A stretch of DNA of 64,000 nt from Cryptomeria japonica. Lineage: Eukaryota > Streptophyta > Pinopsida > Cupressales > Cupressaceae. The stretch spans positions 661,800,438-661,864,437 of the forward strand of contig NC_081414.1 in NCBI RefSeq assembly GCF_030272615.1, read 5' to 3'. Made by a program: the position numbers and the translations under genes. Shown piece by piece: positions 10,199 through 21,973 of this stretch; positions within the stretch are counted from its first letter, which is position 1; the number at the start of each line of letters is the position of its first letter. Below the pieces are notes generated by a model. That model saw only the letters and a list, made by a program, of their open reading frames with translations, ran no database searches and was not told the origin of the DNA.

Positions 10199-13118
10199 CC
10201 ATGAGAAAGAATAAGCGAGGAATGATGGAACAATGAGAGGCTGAAAAGGAAAGACAAAGGCAACGTATGAAGAAATTATGTGACATAAGAACAATGGGAC
10301 AAGAAGGTATGTCATCTTTAACATCTCAATTCGATTTACCAAATGAAAATAATGCACCTAATGCAATTGAATAAGAGAAATTTGATTTACTGTATGAACT
10401 TAATGCAATTGAAGAAGAGACCACATTGAATAATCAATTAAATGATGAACATACACCTTCTCTATTTGATGAATTGAATGTACACAATGCACGCAATGCA
10501 TCGATGTTAACACCTCCTAGAATCAATCGTAGGAAATCAAAGTATCTAATTGACATTGATGAGAATATATTGAAGCCAATGCCTGATAAAATGAATGAAT
10601 GAACTTGTAGGAGAATGGTTAAAATAATATGGCAAAACTATTTTGAAAACTTAAATCAAACCGCAAGATGTCAATTGATTGTTCAAATGATTAAAAAATT
10701 AAATTTTAGAGAGACAATGAAAATTCTAGGCCTAAGATCATCTGAAAGTAACAGCGAAAGAACTATTGTGAGAAATCTATTTGATGCATATCAAGTTATT
10801 GGTTCAAAATCATGTACTAAAGATTCTAATGTTACTTGACGTGTCATTACATCAATCATAATGAGCAAGAAAATAAAATAAAAATCATTTGATAAGCAAA
10901 ACAAGTAAGTCATTAAACGTTAGCAGAATAACATTAAGTAAAGCATTACAGAGGCGAGAAAAAATAGAACCTAAGAATAATTCTCTTTGGGCATTCTCGG
11001 GTAGACTACCATGCAAATACAATGTTTTTATTGATGCACTAATAACATTAATTGAAGTTTTTCAGCATGACAACACAAGAGTTTCACCCAACCAAAGAGA
11101 TGTTGTTAGAAGGTGAATCGGGTCTACAAATCGCAAGCCACGTGCCAAACACTATTTGGATATGACTCAAACAAAATTTTATGAAAGATTCCTTGAAAAA
11201 GTTCCTCAATTAAGAATTTCTCAAAGGATTTTTGAAATGGTAAAACCTTTTTATATTAAGATTAATCATGTATGCACCACGTGTTGTTGTAGGATGCATA
11301 TTGAATTTTCCATGCACTATGATATTTTTTGTCATATTTGTTCTACTTTGCACAGTAACGATGTTTTGCAAGAATGCAATATACAAGCACCTCCTAAGTC
11401 GGTAAGAGAATTTATTTCAAGTGTGTTATATGTAATAGACACGATGGTTGCATTTATTATAAGATTTCTTGTTTGGAAGGTTCTTGTGCTATATGTGGTG
11501 GTTTGCAACGTTTACCAAGATGTGTACATTTGAAGAGCACACATGGAATTGGTAGGTAGCTAGTTTCTTTTGGAAAATACAAGACAATCACATATGGAGT
11601 TAAAGATGAAAAAGATTTGAAGAGATGTGAGTTAGTGAAAAATGATATATGTGTAGTTGAATTTATGAAAATGTTTCAAGAGAAACTAGTTTATGAGTAC
11701 ATATGCATACACATAGAGCTCAATGGTTAGATGAGCAATTCAAGTTATGTAAGGACACATTTCCTCTTGGTATCATTGTCTCTATTGTTGATTTTGCTGA
11801 AAATTATACACTGCAACCTCAAAATGAAGTGCAGTCTATGTATTATCATTCTACACAAGTTTCTATTTTTGTGCACATAACATTCATGCATGCAGATGAT
11901 AGCACAAAGGAGGATAGAAAGGTTGTAAGAGAGTATCACTTCTACGTAAGTGATGATCGTACTCATTCATCGAAGTTTGTACAAGGATGCTTTAAAGTTT
12001 TCTATTATAATTTAAAGGAAATATACAATACAACCGACACTTAATATGGTCAGATAATTGCACTGCACAATTCAAGAATGCAAGGATGTTTTATTGATTG
12101 ACAAGGATGCATATGACAAGTGGTGTACAACATTTTTGGAATTTCACTGAGGCTAGACATGGTAAGGGAGAGCACGATGGTGCAAGAGCATGTGTAAAAA
12201 GAGCCCTAGCTAGAGAAGAATTGAAGTACGAAGGTGGTGTTGAGTTGATAGATGCAGAAACAATTGTACGATGGTGTAACTCTATGATGGGTCTAGGTAA
12301 TCCGGGTATGTCAATGGTTCATAGATATTCTTAGTTGATCACTGAATCTAACATTGAAAACTATCTAGATTGTTGTACAGTTGCAGGATCGAGTGACATG
12401 CACTCATTTATGAGTTCAAATGCAAGTTCACTAGTAATTTATACGAGACAAATGGTATGTTTTATCTCTTCATGCATGTATTGTTTATGGGAAGAATGTG
12501 CATCACAAGAGTGGGTTGACAAATGGTCTTGTAGACTGTTGATTCCCATTGATACCTATCAAATTCCCAAAGCACTACAATTGAGCTAGATGGAGACATC
12601 AGTGGATTTTGACCATGTATCCGACCTAGTGGATTCAGGTGATTTTTTGAGTTAGTTTTTTTGCAAGTATTCTTTTTGGTTCATTTTATTGTACATCACA
12701 CTTTATTTTTGGTATTAATTATCACTTTATAAAATCCAGATCATGTGTATGTAGTTGTTGCAGAAGAGAACAATGAAGTAGGAACAAATTACTATTTGTG
12801 TTGTTGTGTTGAGCCTAAAAGAAAATTGACAACCACAATCATTGACAGAGAGGGTATTGAGTACCCAATAGGCTCTGTTGTCGAACATGGCTTAGGAGAT
12901 ACCCTATCAAGAATTTTGATGTTTTCTTGTTCGAGGACTTTGAAAAACATAGACATATTCTTCATTTCTCTAACCTTGTTGTTGCAACAAATATTCATTT
13001 GATGAAGTATCATGGTAGACCTCATAACAAGATTTTATGGAAAGTTCATGAATTTGACCACAATGCAATACTTGACACAATACGGGTTAAAGCCGATCTT
13101 GAAGGCTCACTTGATTGA
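10199..13118 (+). pseudogene. Decayed DDE-like transposase of element A
   Basis: Reconstructed across several frames; at least three in-frame stops (near 10232, 10370 and 10600) and several frameshifts make it non-functional. From the N terminus: a charged Lys/Glu/Arg region; a region with a helix-turn-helix look near 10905-10960 (SLNVSRITLSKALQ); a Cys-rich region (TCCCR near 11280, then C-x-HDGC and CAICGG at 11430-11490) that may bind zinc. The catalytic-looking core has SIVDFAENY (about 11785), FYVSDDRTH (about 11945), SDNCTAQFKN (about 12050) and HGKGEHDG (about 12160). A probable intron ends at the acceptor near 12740, and the C terminus runs to 13118. The Asp residues of DFAENY and SDNC are plausible first and second catalytic acids, with an acid after HGKGEHDG as the third. 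Family assignment (Sola-like) is inference. Confidence 0.75.
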
Positions 13119-13204
13119 TTCTATGGTTCAAAGTAGAATGATTTTGATAATTTTGTATATATCGTCAACGAATTGTTCTATATTCGTTTTTTGTATATAT
13201 AAAT

Positions 13205-13435
13205 GCCCATGAGCAAATTTGTACATGTTTAGGGGCATAATTTTGTATATTTAAATGTCAATGAGCTGATTTGTACATATTTAGATGCCAAATTTTATAT
13301 ATTAAAATGGCGATGAGCCGAATCGCACATATTGTAATGCCATATTTTGTATAAAATCCCATGAGATGATTTCTAAGATATTTTTTGCATATTCAAATAG
13401 CCAAGAGCTGATTTGACCATATTTAGAGGCAACTT
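13205..13435. repeat. Degenerate ~52 bp tandem repeats after the transposase
   Basis: About five drifting copies of a unit like ATGAGCTGATTTGTACATAT followed by TTAGATGCCAAATTTTGTATA start near 13209, 13261, 13311, 13359 and 13402. They lie directly downstream of the transposase stop and may form part of its 3' region. Confidence 0.6.
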
Positions 13436-13649
13436 TTTCAATAATATGTAACAATGTTTTGTGACTATTTTTTGTGTCTATGTTTTGTGACTATGTTTTG
13501 AGTTTATGTGATGTGATAAGGTAAATCATGAGCATTATTGATTCTTTTATAATCATGGATAATTATTTGAGTCACTATCGGGTCATAGGAGTCTAGATAC
13601 AATTTGAGCAAAAATTGTCATTATTGTCAAAAAAGTTGTCAAGCAACTT
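13436..13649. other. Spacer between small repeats and 359 bp array
   Basis: AT-rich with TTTTGTGACTATG-type short duplications. Nothing else is seen. Confidence 0.5.
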
Positions 13650-15597
13650 CTACATCACGCTGGTAGGGTATGACTCTCAACTTTTTGGCGCTTTGGGATG
13701 CACGAGAGGAGCATGGATAGCATAAAATTTCCCACCCGGATGTGCTCGTAACATCGGTTTGTGCACAGGACGAACCAAATCAATTCTAGCGTATCTTGCA
13801 ACTTTGCATTGCATGCAACTGACTGTTTTTGCAATAGGCAAAAAATGCTACCAATTGAAAATGGCTTCGAGTCCTCAGAAACCAAGATAGGCTATTGTAG
13901 AGGAGCCTCACACGACCCCACAGGTTCAAACGGATCAATAAGATGTGTCTTGTATTGGAAGAAATAGTCCATCAAAGTTTGACAATTTTTTGGACTCAGG
14001 GCACTTGAGAGATCGTGTCAGTAGGGTATGACTCTCGACGTTATGACGCTTTGGGATGCATGAGAGGAGCATTCATAGCATAAACCTACCCACCCAAATG
14101 TTCTCGTGATGTCGGTTTGTGCACAGGATGAATTGAATCAATTCTAGTCTATCTTGCAACTTTGCATTGCATGCAACTGACAGTTTTTGCAGCAGGCAAA
14201 AAAATGATACCAATTGAAAATGGCTCCGAGTCGTCAAAAAATGAGATAGGAAATTGCAGAGGATCCTCACGCGACCCCATAGGTTCAAACAGATCGATCA
14301 TATATGTCATGGATTGGAGGAAACAGTTTGTCAAAGTTTGATAATTTTTTGAACTCAGGGCACTTGAGAGATCGCGCCGGTAGGGTATGGCTCTCGAAGT
14401 TCTGACGCTTTGGGATGCATGAGAGGAGAATTCCTAGCATAAAATTGCCCACCCGGACATTCTCGTGACGTCGGTTTGTGCACACGACGAATCAAATCAA
14501 TTCTAGCCTATCTTGCAACTTTGCATTGCATGCAACTGACGGTTTTTGCAGCAGGCGAAAAAAATGCTACCAATTGAAAATGGCTCCAAATTGTCAAAAA
14601 TTGAGATAGGAAATTGTAGAGGATCCTCATGCAACCCCACAAGTTGAAACAAATTGATCACATGTGTTTTGGATTGGAAGAAACAATCTATCAAAGTTTG
14701 ACAATTTTTTGGACTCAAGGCACTTGAGAGATCGCGTCGGTAGGGTATGAATCTCGACATTCTAATGCTTTGGGATGCACGAGAGGAGAATTACTAGCAT
14801 AAAAATACCCACCTAGATGTGCTCATGATGTTAGTTTGTGCACAGGACAAACCAAATCAATTCTAGCCTATCTTGCAACTTTGCATTGCATACAACTGAC
14901 AATTTTTACAGCAGGCAAAAAAATGCTACCAATTGAAAATGGCTCTGAGTCATCAAAAACCGAGATAGGTCATTGTAGATGATCCTCACATGACCCCACA
15001 GGTTCAAAAATATTGATCATAGGTGTCCTAGACTAGAAGAAATAGTTTGTCAAAGTTTGACAATTTTTTGGACAGGGGGCACTTGAGAGATCATGCCGGT
15101 AGGGTATAACTCTCGACGTTCTGACACTTTGGGATGCATGAGAGGAGAATTCCTAGCATATAACTTCCCACCTGGATGCGCTCGTGATGTCGATTTGTGC
15201 ACACGACGAATCGAATCAATTCTAGCCTATCTTGCAACTTTGCATTGCATGTAACTAATGGTTTTTGTAGCAAGCAAAAAAATGCTACCAATGGCTCCGA
15301 GTTGTCAAAAACTGAGAGGACATTGTAGAGGAGCCTCACACAACCCTACAAGTTCAAACGGATCGATCATATGTGTCTTGGATTGGAAGAAACAATCCGT
15401 CAAATTTTGACATTTTTTTGGACTTAGGGCACTTGAGAGATCGTGTCGGTAGGGTATGACTCTCAACATTCTGACACTTTGGGATGCACGAGAGGATCAT
15501 GCCTAGCGTAAACCTGCCCACTTGGACACGCTTGTGGTGTTGATTTTTGCACACGATGAACCAAATCAATTCTAGCCTATCTTGTAACTTTGACAAC
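13650..15597. repeat. Tandem array, ~359 bp unit, about 5.4 copies
   Basis: The phrase GGTAGGGTATGACTCTCGAC starts near 13662, 14020, 14379, 14739, 15098 and 15448, giving periods of 358, 359, 360, 359 and 350. The last full unit has a short deletion in AATTGAAAATGGCTCCGA. Units also share TTTGGGATGCA-GAGAGGAG, TGTGCACA-GACGAA, CTTGCAACTTTGCATTGCAT and CACTTGAGAGATCG. Short open frames recurring on the minus strand at the same phase in each unit are products of the repeat. The array sits between the two convergent genes of element A and appears to be part of the transposon. Confidence 0.95.
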
Positions 15598-15777
15598 AAC
15601 TAAGCAACTTTTACATCTTTTATCCAAATGAAGCCAGACTTTGACAACTTTGACGACAATTGAGTAACTTTGACAACAATTGAGCAACTTTTACATCTTT
15701 GATCCAAATGACCCCAATCACGAGAACCAAGATTTGACCATTGCAAGCATGAGGGTGCTCTCGCACCACACATATAC
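15598..15777. other. Short GACAACAATTGAGCAAC repeats flanking the array
   Basis: Three or four imperfect copies of TTTGACAACAATTGAGCAAC and of TTTTACATCTTTGATCCAAATGA follow the array. The left flank (13615-13655) has a related phrase (TTGTCAAGCAACTTCTACATC), so they mark the array's edges. No gene is seen. Confidence 0.5.
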
Positions 15778-16066
15778 TGTTGTTTATATTCATATTGTTG
15801 ATTACATAGGCAAATATTCATTTAAATTTACAAAAGGGCAGCCACCAAATATAGCGAATACACAATAATGAACTGAATACAAAGAGTTTTGTAGGGTTAA
15901 TTCAACATTTTAGAAATTTTATCAAATCATATTCCATGATTGCAATGTTTTATATCATATATTTTTGTTGTTTATATTCATATTATTGATTACATAGGCG
16001 AATGATCAATTAACTTTATAAAAGGGCAACCACGAAATACAACTAATACACAGTAATGAACTCAGT
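15778..16066. repeat. 188 bp direct repeat, second copy partial
   Basis: TGTTGTTTATATTCATATT followed by GTTGATTACATAGGC, AAAGGGCA-CCAC and ACACA-TAATGAACT occurs from 15778 and again from 15966. It lies downstream of the accessory gene's stop and may be its 3' end, duplicated. Confidence 0.7.
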
Positions 16067-16250
16067 ACACATTTATTGGATCGAATATCAACATATATAT
16101 ATATATATATCAAAAAAAGGCATGTCTGCCAAGTCAATACAAGTATTACAATAATGTGGCATATGCCATGTCCAAATCGATATACAAAAAAATCTAGAAT
16201 ATATCTACATGTATTGGTCATTCTATGACCACAACTAACACTATATGATC

Positions 16251-18806
16251 CTAAACTTGTGGTGAATCATCAAAATCAAGCCTCTTCAATGCAGTACACG
16301 ACTTTGTAGATGGCTGCAAAACCACAATTCAAAAGCCAAGTTAGAATTATTTTGTAGAAAATAGTTCACAATTAACAACATAACTATGCATTTAACTATA
16401 ATTTCTTTGCAATTGAAATGTAGATTACCTCATCAGCTGATCTTGGATCTAATGTCTTCACTCTCCTCTCCTTGTCAGTCTTAGGAGTTTTCTTGAAGAC
16501 AAACTTAAAAGGATCCACGTTATGGTCGAACTGCGAAGGGGGATATTGTAGATTAAATGTATAATTAGCTCAATGTACTAACATAAATACATAAAAAACA
16601 CTTAAAAGATATAATATAGAGAACGACGAGTACTAGTGCTTGAGATGCTTCTCCAATGGACTGAGGATGGTTCACCATTGATGGAGAAAGTGTCGCTATT
16701 ACCTATACAAAAAATGATCAAAGATTAAATACAATTAATATAATGATAAGTATTGTAGGTTAAAAATAATTAATATAATATATCAAACAAAAGTGTACTA
16801 GATCCTGAGATGCTTCTCCAGTGCACGGAGGAGGGCTCTCCATTGATGAAGCATCTATGGATATTTCCTTTATGAAAAAAATATAAGATTATAATTTATC
16901 ACAAGTTCATATGTACACGGACGAATCAGGTGCATTCAACAAATCCACATAGCTCAATGGCCGTTGTACATGTAAAATAGACAAAAAACACTAATCAATC
17001 TACAAATCCCAACTAAAACAATTTCAACATTTTCAAACAATTGTACAACTAAAAATATGTTCAATTACCTTCTTCCCATGTTTTGGCATCTTTGAGGAAT
17101 TCTTTTTCTTAGGACGAGGCTTAGACGCGGAGGGGGTACCCTAAAAAAAATAAATTAATATGAGATATTAGTACAGATAATATATTAAACATAATTTTAA
17201 AAATCTAAAAAGAAATGACTTGCATATTCCATCAAAACAATACATAAAAAAAGGGTGTACAAAGCATGATACCGTATAGCCTTTTAGGCCAAAATCGATC
17301 GCTAAGAGCGTGACGTCATCAATTTGGGACATTTGGTCCCCTTTCAACACCTACAAACCAAAAATTGGACCAAGCATTAAAGATAGTTAGTATGTCTTGT
17401 AATTTTTTTGAATTCAAAGTGTACTATTCTATTTTAACATGTTACAAAATTTATACCTCAGGCATCGAAGTTGCAGCTATAGTAACTGCGGGAGGAGTAT
17501 GGGATACCGCTACTGCATCCTGAAATGCATATTATTTGTATCAATTTAAATCAATGTATAAATGAAAATTTGTTTATGTAATTACAAATTTAAAGTGACT
17601 GATAAATAAAATGCTATGAATTCAAATCAACACACCTGTGTCTGCGACTAATGGCCAAACAACATGTCCATCAACTCCTTTGTTAGTGCCACATCCTCAA
17701 CCGTGCGGGTCTGACATCTACTCCCACAAATCATGCACGAATGAGATGTGGATCCATCTGCAGTGGCCTCGTCATCCGTCCCTGTGCATATCCCCGAGCA
17801 ACTAACACACACATACCGAATGGGCTCTCTGTCGTCACCTAGAGCAACTAATGGCTCATCATCTAGTACAAGAGGGTGTGCTAACTATGTCCTATGTTGG
17901 ATGATGCAACTAGTAAATGTCGTGGTTGTCTGAAGGGTCTGTATCTCTATCGACTCTTTCAACTCTACTAGGACAACTTGATGCACCTTGGGTTTGGGTG
18001 CTAGGGGGTGGCGACTCTCCGGGGCTAATCACCTATGGGCTCTAGGTCTATGTTGGGAAAAGCCACCACCTCTACCATGGAACTCTCTCATGTCAAAATA
18101 GTTTGGTTGCACACTGAGGACAAAATCACAGTATACTTTTCTCAAAAAATATAATGGCACCTCATAATTATTACAAGGTGGATCATCAAAGACCATCCAC
18201 CACCTCTGCCAAAAAAGTTTCTTCATCTGCACATTGGTACACCAATGTATGGGAAACCTCTTTGCATTAAGAGGTAATGATTGACTAGTTTTAGGATCAA
18301 CAAAAAGGGCACATATTTGTTGTTTAGTAATATTTTTGTTTTTCACTTCCTTGTATGATAACCCACTAGCATAGTATTGATGACACATATCCCTAAAGTT
18401 TCCCCATTTTGTAATTTGTGTGGAAACGGTTGTGGCACCACTAGCTAATGTTTCTAGGCTAGTGGTGAGGGATTTATGATGCTCAAGCTTAGATGTTTTA
18501 ATTTATTAATCAGTCTATTTATTTTAGACGTGTTTTGCCATAACTGATTAATCAATTGCTCCTGTGTTTCAGGTGTATGGTCAAAAGGATGAATTGGACG
18601 TGTATCTTGTGGGTTTTGTTCAGGGTTTTCAGGAGGTGCATGTTGTTGTTGTTGTTGTTGTTGTTATTGTGGATTATCAGAATCTGGTTTTTGAAACAAA
18701 AAATAAAAAAACCTTATCAAAATAAACAAAATTAAATTCAAAATGTAAAAAAATTGAATAAACGAGAAAGAAAGAAAAATATTAAGCAAAACTAACCTTT
18801 ATCCAT
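16251..18806 (-). pseudogene. Nine-exon accessory gene of element A, unknown function
   Basis: A minus-strand gene model with GT-AG introns. Exon 1 (18806-18797) encodes MDK; exon 2 (18683-17636) is the long exon; then 17519-17457, 17350-17273, 17140-17069, 16867-16799, 16702-16634, 16532-16429 and 16313-16251 (TAG). Exon 1 joins exon 2 in frame, and exons 3-7 are each a multiple of three (63, 78, 72, 69, 69). Exon 2 encodes a poly-Gln stretch with one CAA-to-TAA stop, a charged helix (QLWQNTSKINRLINKLKHL), then a Trp/Cys-bearing block (KLFWQRWWMVFDDPP, HGRGGG), with frameshifts near 18450. Exon 5 encodes a basic, nuclear-signal-like PRPKKKNSSKMPKHGKK. Exon 8 has an apparent two-base shift. 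I do not recognise the protein. It converges on the transposase, and such second genes often help DNA binding or transposition. Confidence 0.6.
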
Positions 18807-18904
18807 AGCGTTTAGCGGAGTTCATGGTTTCACAGAGAAAATAGAGGAAAAAATGTTGCGGTCATGGGGAAAATAAGACCCAGTCATTTTTAATTTTAAT
18901 TTTT

Positions 18905-19100
18905 TTGACAAGTACTGCGTACGCGGTTTTTAAGGACTTAAAACCGTGTACGCACTCACTTTCCTAAAAACACCGCATATGCGCTCACTTTCCTAAAAAC
19001 ACTACGTACGCGATATCTTTCTTTAGGCTTGAGAACAACAGACCTAAGTGCGTACACGGTGCGGTGATTTTAAATTTTAATACCGCATACGCGCTGCTTG
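18905..19100. promoter_or_regulatory. Right cluster of GCGTACGCGGT-like motifs
   Basis: Six variants of the motif occur in under 200 bases, in both orientations: CTGCGTACGCGGT (18916), ACCGTGTACGCAC (18945), ACCGCATATGCGC (18972), CTACGTACGCG (19002), GTGCGTACACGGT (19049) and ACCGCATACGCGC (19082). They lie upstream of the accessory gene's start and just inside the right TIR, mirroring the left cluster. Transposase or accessory-protein binding is the likely role. Confidence 0.55.
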
Positions 19101-19122
19101 TTTTTACATGTTTTTTTTAGGT

Positions 19123-19162
19123 GGTGTCCACTTTTCTGACCACCATCTTTGTGCACATACCC
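19123..19162 (-). repeat. Right TIR of element A
   Basis: GTGTCCACTTTTCTGACCAC then CATCTTTGTGCACATACCC, the inverted partner of 7995-8043. The target duplication ATGA follows at 19163-19166. Confidence 0.85.
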
Positions 19163-19238
19163 ATGATTGAGCAGGATTTTTAAAAATTTAACTTGAGACC
19201 AACTTTTTGGGTAGCATCTGAATCTCATTTGTGTCCTT

Positions 19239-21973
19239 TCATGGTTTTTTGATTGTGTATGTTAATGTTTTATAACACTCCCAAAACTTTTCAGCATGGT
19301 CAAGGATGCATGATATCACATAATTTTGCAAATTTTGAATCAACTCGCTTAAAAAATATTGATCTAATAGTGACACCAGTGAGAGGGAATCAAAAGGGAG
19401 TGATAGTGACACCACCTTATTATACTCCTGAATAAAATCACTGACTCTTTTCTCTCCATCATCTTTTGACCTTTTTTTAGCCTCTTTACTCCTTTTGAGC
19501 TCATATTTCAACCTTGCTACTTCCTCAAGATAATCAATAACTCTTTACTCTCCATCATCTTTTGACCTTTTTCGGCCTCTACGCTCCTTTTGAGCTCATC
19601 TTTCAACCTTGCTACTTAATAATTAAGGGCCTTTAACTCCTAAATTAAATTTGAAGCATCTGACATCCATGGGTGGGAAGACAAAGGAGAAGAAGAAGTA
19701 GAAATAACATATGGAGAGGGAGGAGTGACTCCACCTTATAATACTCTCCAAGAAATTTTTTATTAACAATTTTTAACTTAATTTAGCTTGAAGCTTGTTA
19801 ACAACTACTTGAGTGTAGAGAGAAGAGTTTGCTGCCAATGCAGCTACTTGCTTTGCAAATGTGTCACTCGACCTTGTAAGCCAATAAGATCTCCTACCTT
19901 CTTTGTATTCTGACACTTCTGGTTATTAGGAAATATTGACCACACTACTAGTGCCTCACATTGGGAGATATAACTTGATCCAAAATACAACTATTGAGTC
20001 TACTCTTTAGTTGGCAAAGGTAGGAAGTCTGAAAATTCCCTTCTTAAGGCAACTAATAGAAATGAAAAAGAGAGGTCCCATCCTTCTAGTAACAAATATC
20101 CAATATTCCTTACAATATTTTATGTTGCCTTGGGGTTCATCTTCAACATATAAAAAATAATTTCCTCTAATACTTTGTCTATTAACCTATCACTAATATT
20201 ATGAGTCTACGATGCCAACCTTTCTTTGTCCATGTTAGATGTTTGCTCGTTTTTTCTATCTAGGACAAAGTCCCTAAATTCTCGGGAATACATAAAATTT
20301 TCATCAGACATAAATGTAGAGCATGCCAATGATTTGAATTCATCTGCTTCCTCTCCTCCCATTTTAAAGTTTATGATTATTCTACCATGAGGCATGTCCT
20401 CGAAATCAATGTGTGCCCTTTGTATGTTGGGTCAATCTTTTTCATTTTTTCATCTTCCATTTCTACTTTAACCATATCTCTCTTCTCCTCTAGACCTCTA
20501 CATCAAAATCAACCTTTCTAATTAAGTCCGCAATCTGATCATTTTCATGAGAAAAGAGTCCCAATTTGACCCCAACCCTGGTTTGATGAATAGTGTTTTG
20601 AATCATAGTTTTTCAATTTTTCAAAAGTCATCTAATATGGTAATAACTTGGAATATACCAACTGCAATCCTTCTTTGGTTGCGATTGCAAAATCAAAGAA
20701 ATATATATTTTCTGGTATGAAGGAGCCCTTCTTTATGTTTCTTAAATGAGTTTTATCAGATTCATTCAACTCCCAAATGATTTCTAAGAAAGCAATTCTA
20801 TCTAGTACATCTCTAGGAAAAACATGGGGTTTAATTGGTGCACTATAAACTCTAATGACAATGTTCCTAGAGTAGAAAATATAATCTCCCAAATTATGCT
20901 TCACTCCTAGCCTAGGTGCTTGCTCAAGGGGCCTTGAAAATTTCCTCACCCTATCAAATAATCTCCAATTGTCTGGGCAACCCAAATTCTGCATCACAAT
21001 ATTGACAAAAAATTCCTCAAATATGATATAATTGGAATTTTCACAATGCATGTCCCATAAATACATCCATTCTTGAATTGGAAAACTCTTACTCTACTTG
21101 TCTACCTTTCTCAATTTCAACTCTGACCCCCATTATCAGGCCTTACTTCCACCATACAAAGGAATGTGACACAATAATGAATACCACCTAAAATGCAAAA
21201 TAAGGCTACCCGAATTGATATCCATAAGGGCTTTGTGAATTCCATTAGAAATGTGTGAGGCAAGGTCAAATAAGTTGTCGGTATATATGTGTTGAATATC
21301 AACAACCAACATCATCAGATGCACATGCACCTTGGTCTATACATTGATTTCCAAAACTTGGCAAACTGCAAAGTAGGTGTTTATAAAATAATTCTCAAAA
21401 AATTCGTAATCAAAGGGCTCAACATATGTCCTCCAAAATGCAATAGGCTTCCCATCCTTCTTCTCCCTTCTATGTAATGTAACCCCTTTAACCTTGAAGC
21501 TACCTTTGTCCCTCTTGTATTCCGTCCTCAAAGATAGAAAATTAATAGGCATGTGGGAATTAGGGTTTAACATAAACATTTCACAAAAATATTTCCTGTC
21601 AAATCTAGCCAACCAAACACCTTTCTCTATGTAGACATACTTGGTGTCTTGATTATAGTTTTTTTCCATTTCTCTAATTAAGTCTACATAGACAAAAACA
21701 TTTGGGATGAGAAGCTTCCCCGAATCCAATATCCATGCATTGTTCATTTCCATTGAGGCTATACTCTTTTTGTAAACATACATGAACAAATTCCAACCAC
21801 TAATTGGGACGTAAGGATCCCCACAAGATGTTGCTTGGTATGCACAAGTCTATCAAATAGAATACCCGTACTTTGGGCATGCCTTCTTTATTTTTGAGGA
21901 TATGAGAAATTGAAAAATAATATATTCATGTAGGGCCTTCTTAGTATTAGCTCTTCTTGAATTTCCACCCATC
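19239..21973 (-). pseudogene. Gene X: decayed ORF of unknown family with C-terminal coiled coil
   Basis: Minus-strand fragments in order suggest one decayed gene. It begins MGGNSRRANTKKALHEYI at 21973, then a conserved-looking block at 21789-21337 (FVYVDLIREMEKNY, GVWLARFDRKYFCEMFM, TLHRREKKDGKPIAFWRTYV), another at 21066-20632 (RKFSRPLEQAPRLGVKHNLG, YSAPIKPHVFPRDVLDRIAF), then fragments at 20395-20207 and 19511-19239. The last is Lys/Glu-rich and probably a coiled coil (KYELKRSKEAKKRSKDDGEK). Frameshifts and stops separate the parts. Similar domain-rich ORFs occur in plant retroelements, but I cannot name this family. The element A insertion lies just beyond its 3' side. Confidence 0.45.
19451..19630. 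repeat. 96 bp tandem duplication in gene X
   Basis: TCCATCATCTTTTGACCTTT then TTAGCCTCTTTACTCCTTTT is found from about 19455 and again from 19551. The 96-base period equals 32 codons, so on the minus strand it duplicates part of the coiled coil (LKDELKRS-EAEK-like). Confidence 0.7.

Larger units (their letters stand above)
7995..19162. mobile_element. Element A: complete 11.2 kb TIR DNA transposon, Sola-like
   Basis: The left end reads GGGTAAGTGCACAAAGATGG. The right end, reverse-complemented, reads GGGTATGTGCACAAAGATGG and continues into GTGGTC. A 4 bp direct repeat ATGA flanks the element (7991-7994 and 19163-19166). Inside are a decayed transposase gene (+, 10199-13118), a 359 bp tandem array, a multi-exon accessory gene (-, 18806-16251), and clusters of a GCGTACGCGGT-like motif near both ends. 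The two genes converge on the array. The 4 bp target duplication and the DDE-like transposase fit the Sola superfamily as I know it, but another superfamily is possible. The termini resemble those of element C. Confidence 0.8.

Noticed and set aside
13650-15597. Tandem array as a CRISPR or centromeric satellite
   Set aside because: The units are 359 bp, contiguous without unique spacers, few, and bounded by transposon genes in plant DNA.
13655-15599. Recurring minus-strand ORFs in the 359 bp array as a gene family
   Set aside because: Same-phase copies in every unit with no start or splice logic; explained by the repeat.
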